16,510 bases of DNA from Phoronis ovalis. Taxonomy: Eukaryota > Phoronida > Phoronidae. Positions within the stretch are counted from its first letter, which is position 1. Each line of letters begins with the position of its first letter. Below are positions 16,350 to 16,510 of this stretch, in pieces. The position numbers were made by a program, and so were the translations under genes. Location of the stretch: contig JAOXYB010023536.1 of the NCBI GenBank assembly GCA_028565635.1, positions 1 to 16,510 of the forward strand. Direction: 5' to 3'. The notes beneath the pieces were generated by a model that had not been told where the DNA came from, made no database searches, and saw only the letters and a program-made list of their open reading frames with translations.

Positions 16350-16510
16350 CCCGGGGGGTACTCAAAGTTTTTTCAATACAGGGATGTGCCGCGGAACCCA
16401 ATCCAAAATATTAGCTTGCGGTAGCAAACCTATAATCCAAATTTTTTGAAATATAAGGGTAGCAATCCAAATTTTGTGAAATATAAGGGTAGTAATCCAA
16501 AATTTTAAAA
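16350..16510 (-). mobile_element. Copy C: inverted copy of the GC-ended transposon family, cut by the window edge
   Basis: Read on the minus strand this matches the right end of copy B: TTTTGGATTGGGTT, CCGCGGCACATCCC, then TACCCCCCGGG. The terminus CCCGGGGGGTACTC starts at 16350. The preceding 8 bp, ACTTGAAT (16342-16349), are the expected target-site duplication, whose partner lies beyond the window. Toward the right edge it contains consecutive 30-bp units of the form AATCCAAATTTTGTGAAATA plus TAAGGGTAGT, nearly identical to each other, so this copy has an internal tandem array that copy B shows only in degenerate form. Confidence 0.8.

Overview
This is a window of AT-rich, intron-containing nuclear DNA from an invertebrate animal. 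The exons have GT-AG junctions with gtaagt-type donors, and the encoded proteins are close to animal MCM5 and otubain. A lophotrochozoan such as a bivalve mollusc is possible from the general style and the dispersed GC-ended repeats, but the sequence alone does not fix the phylum. There is nothing prokaryotic: no operons, no CRISPR array, and no tRNA or rRNA gene that I could see.

Layout. (1) Positions 5-1799, minus strand: the first two coding exons of a PLP-dependent class V aminotransferase-like protein (isopenicillin N epimerase / cysteine desulfhydrase-like). It runs off the left edge. (2) Positions 1800-3027: a head-to-head intergenic region. It holds a diverged copy of a repeat element and, just before the MCM5 ATG, a compact cluster of CRE-like, E2F-like and E-box motifs. 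(3) Positions 3028-10916, plus strand: a complete 14-exon MCM5 gene of 732 codons, a subunit of the MCM2-7 replicative helicase. Intron 1 carries an intact short DNA transposon with an 8-bp target-site duplication. Intron 8 carries a small insertion or duplication. (4) Positions 10917-12339: the convergent 3' regions of MCM5 and the next gene. (5) Positions 12340-15537, minus strand: an otubain (OTUB1-like) deubiquitinase with seven recognisable coding exons; its N-terminal exon was not found. One intron contains an extra in-frame 31-codon exon candidate. Another contains a hammerhead-ribozyme-like relic inside a long inverted repeat. (6) Positions 15538-16510: upstream or intronic sequence rich in repeats, ending in a third, inverted copy of the transposon family.

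The genes are ordinary housekeeping genes with no obvious shared pathway, although MCM5 (replication licensing) and OTUB1 (ubiquitin signalling in the DNA-damage response) both bear on genome maintenance. The more unusual content lies in the non-coding parts: the terminal-inverted-repeat family, the hammerhead-like relic, and the possible otubain cassette exon.
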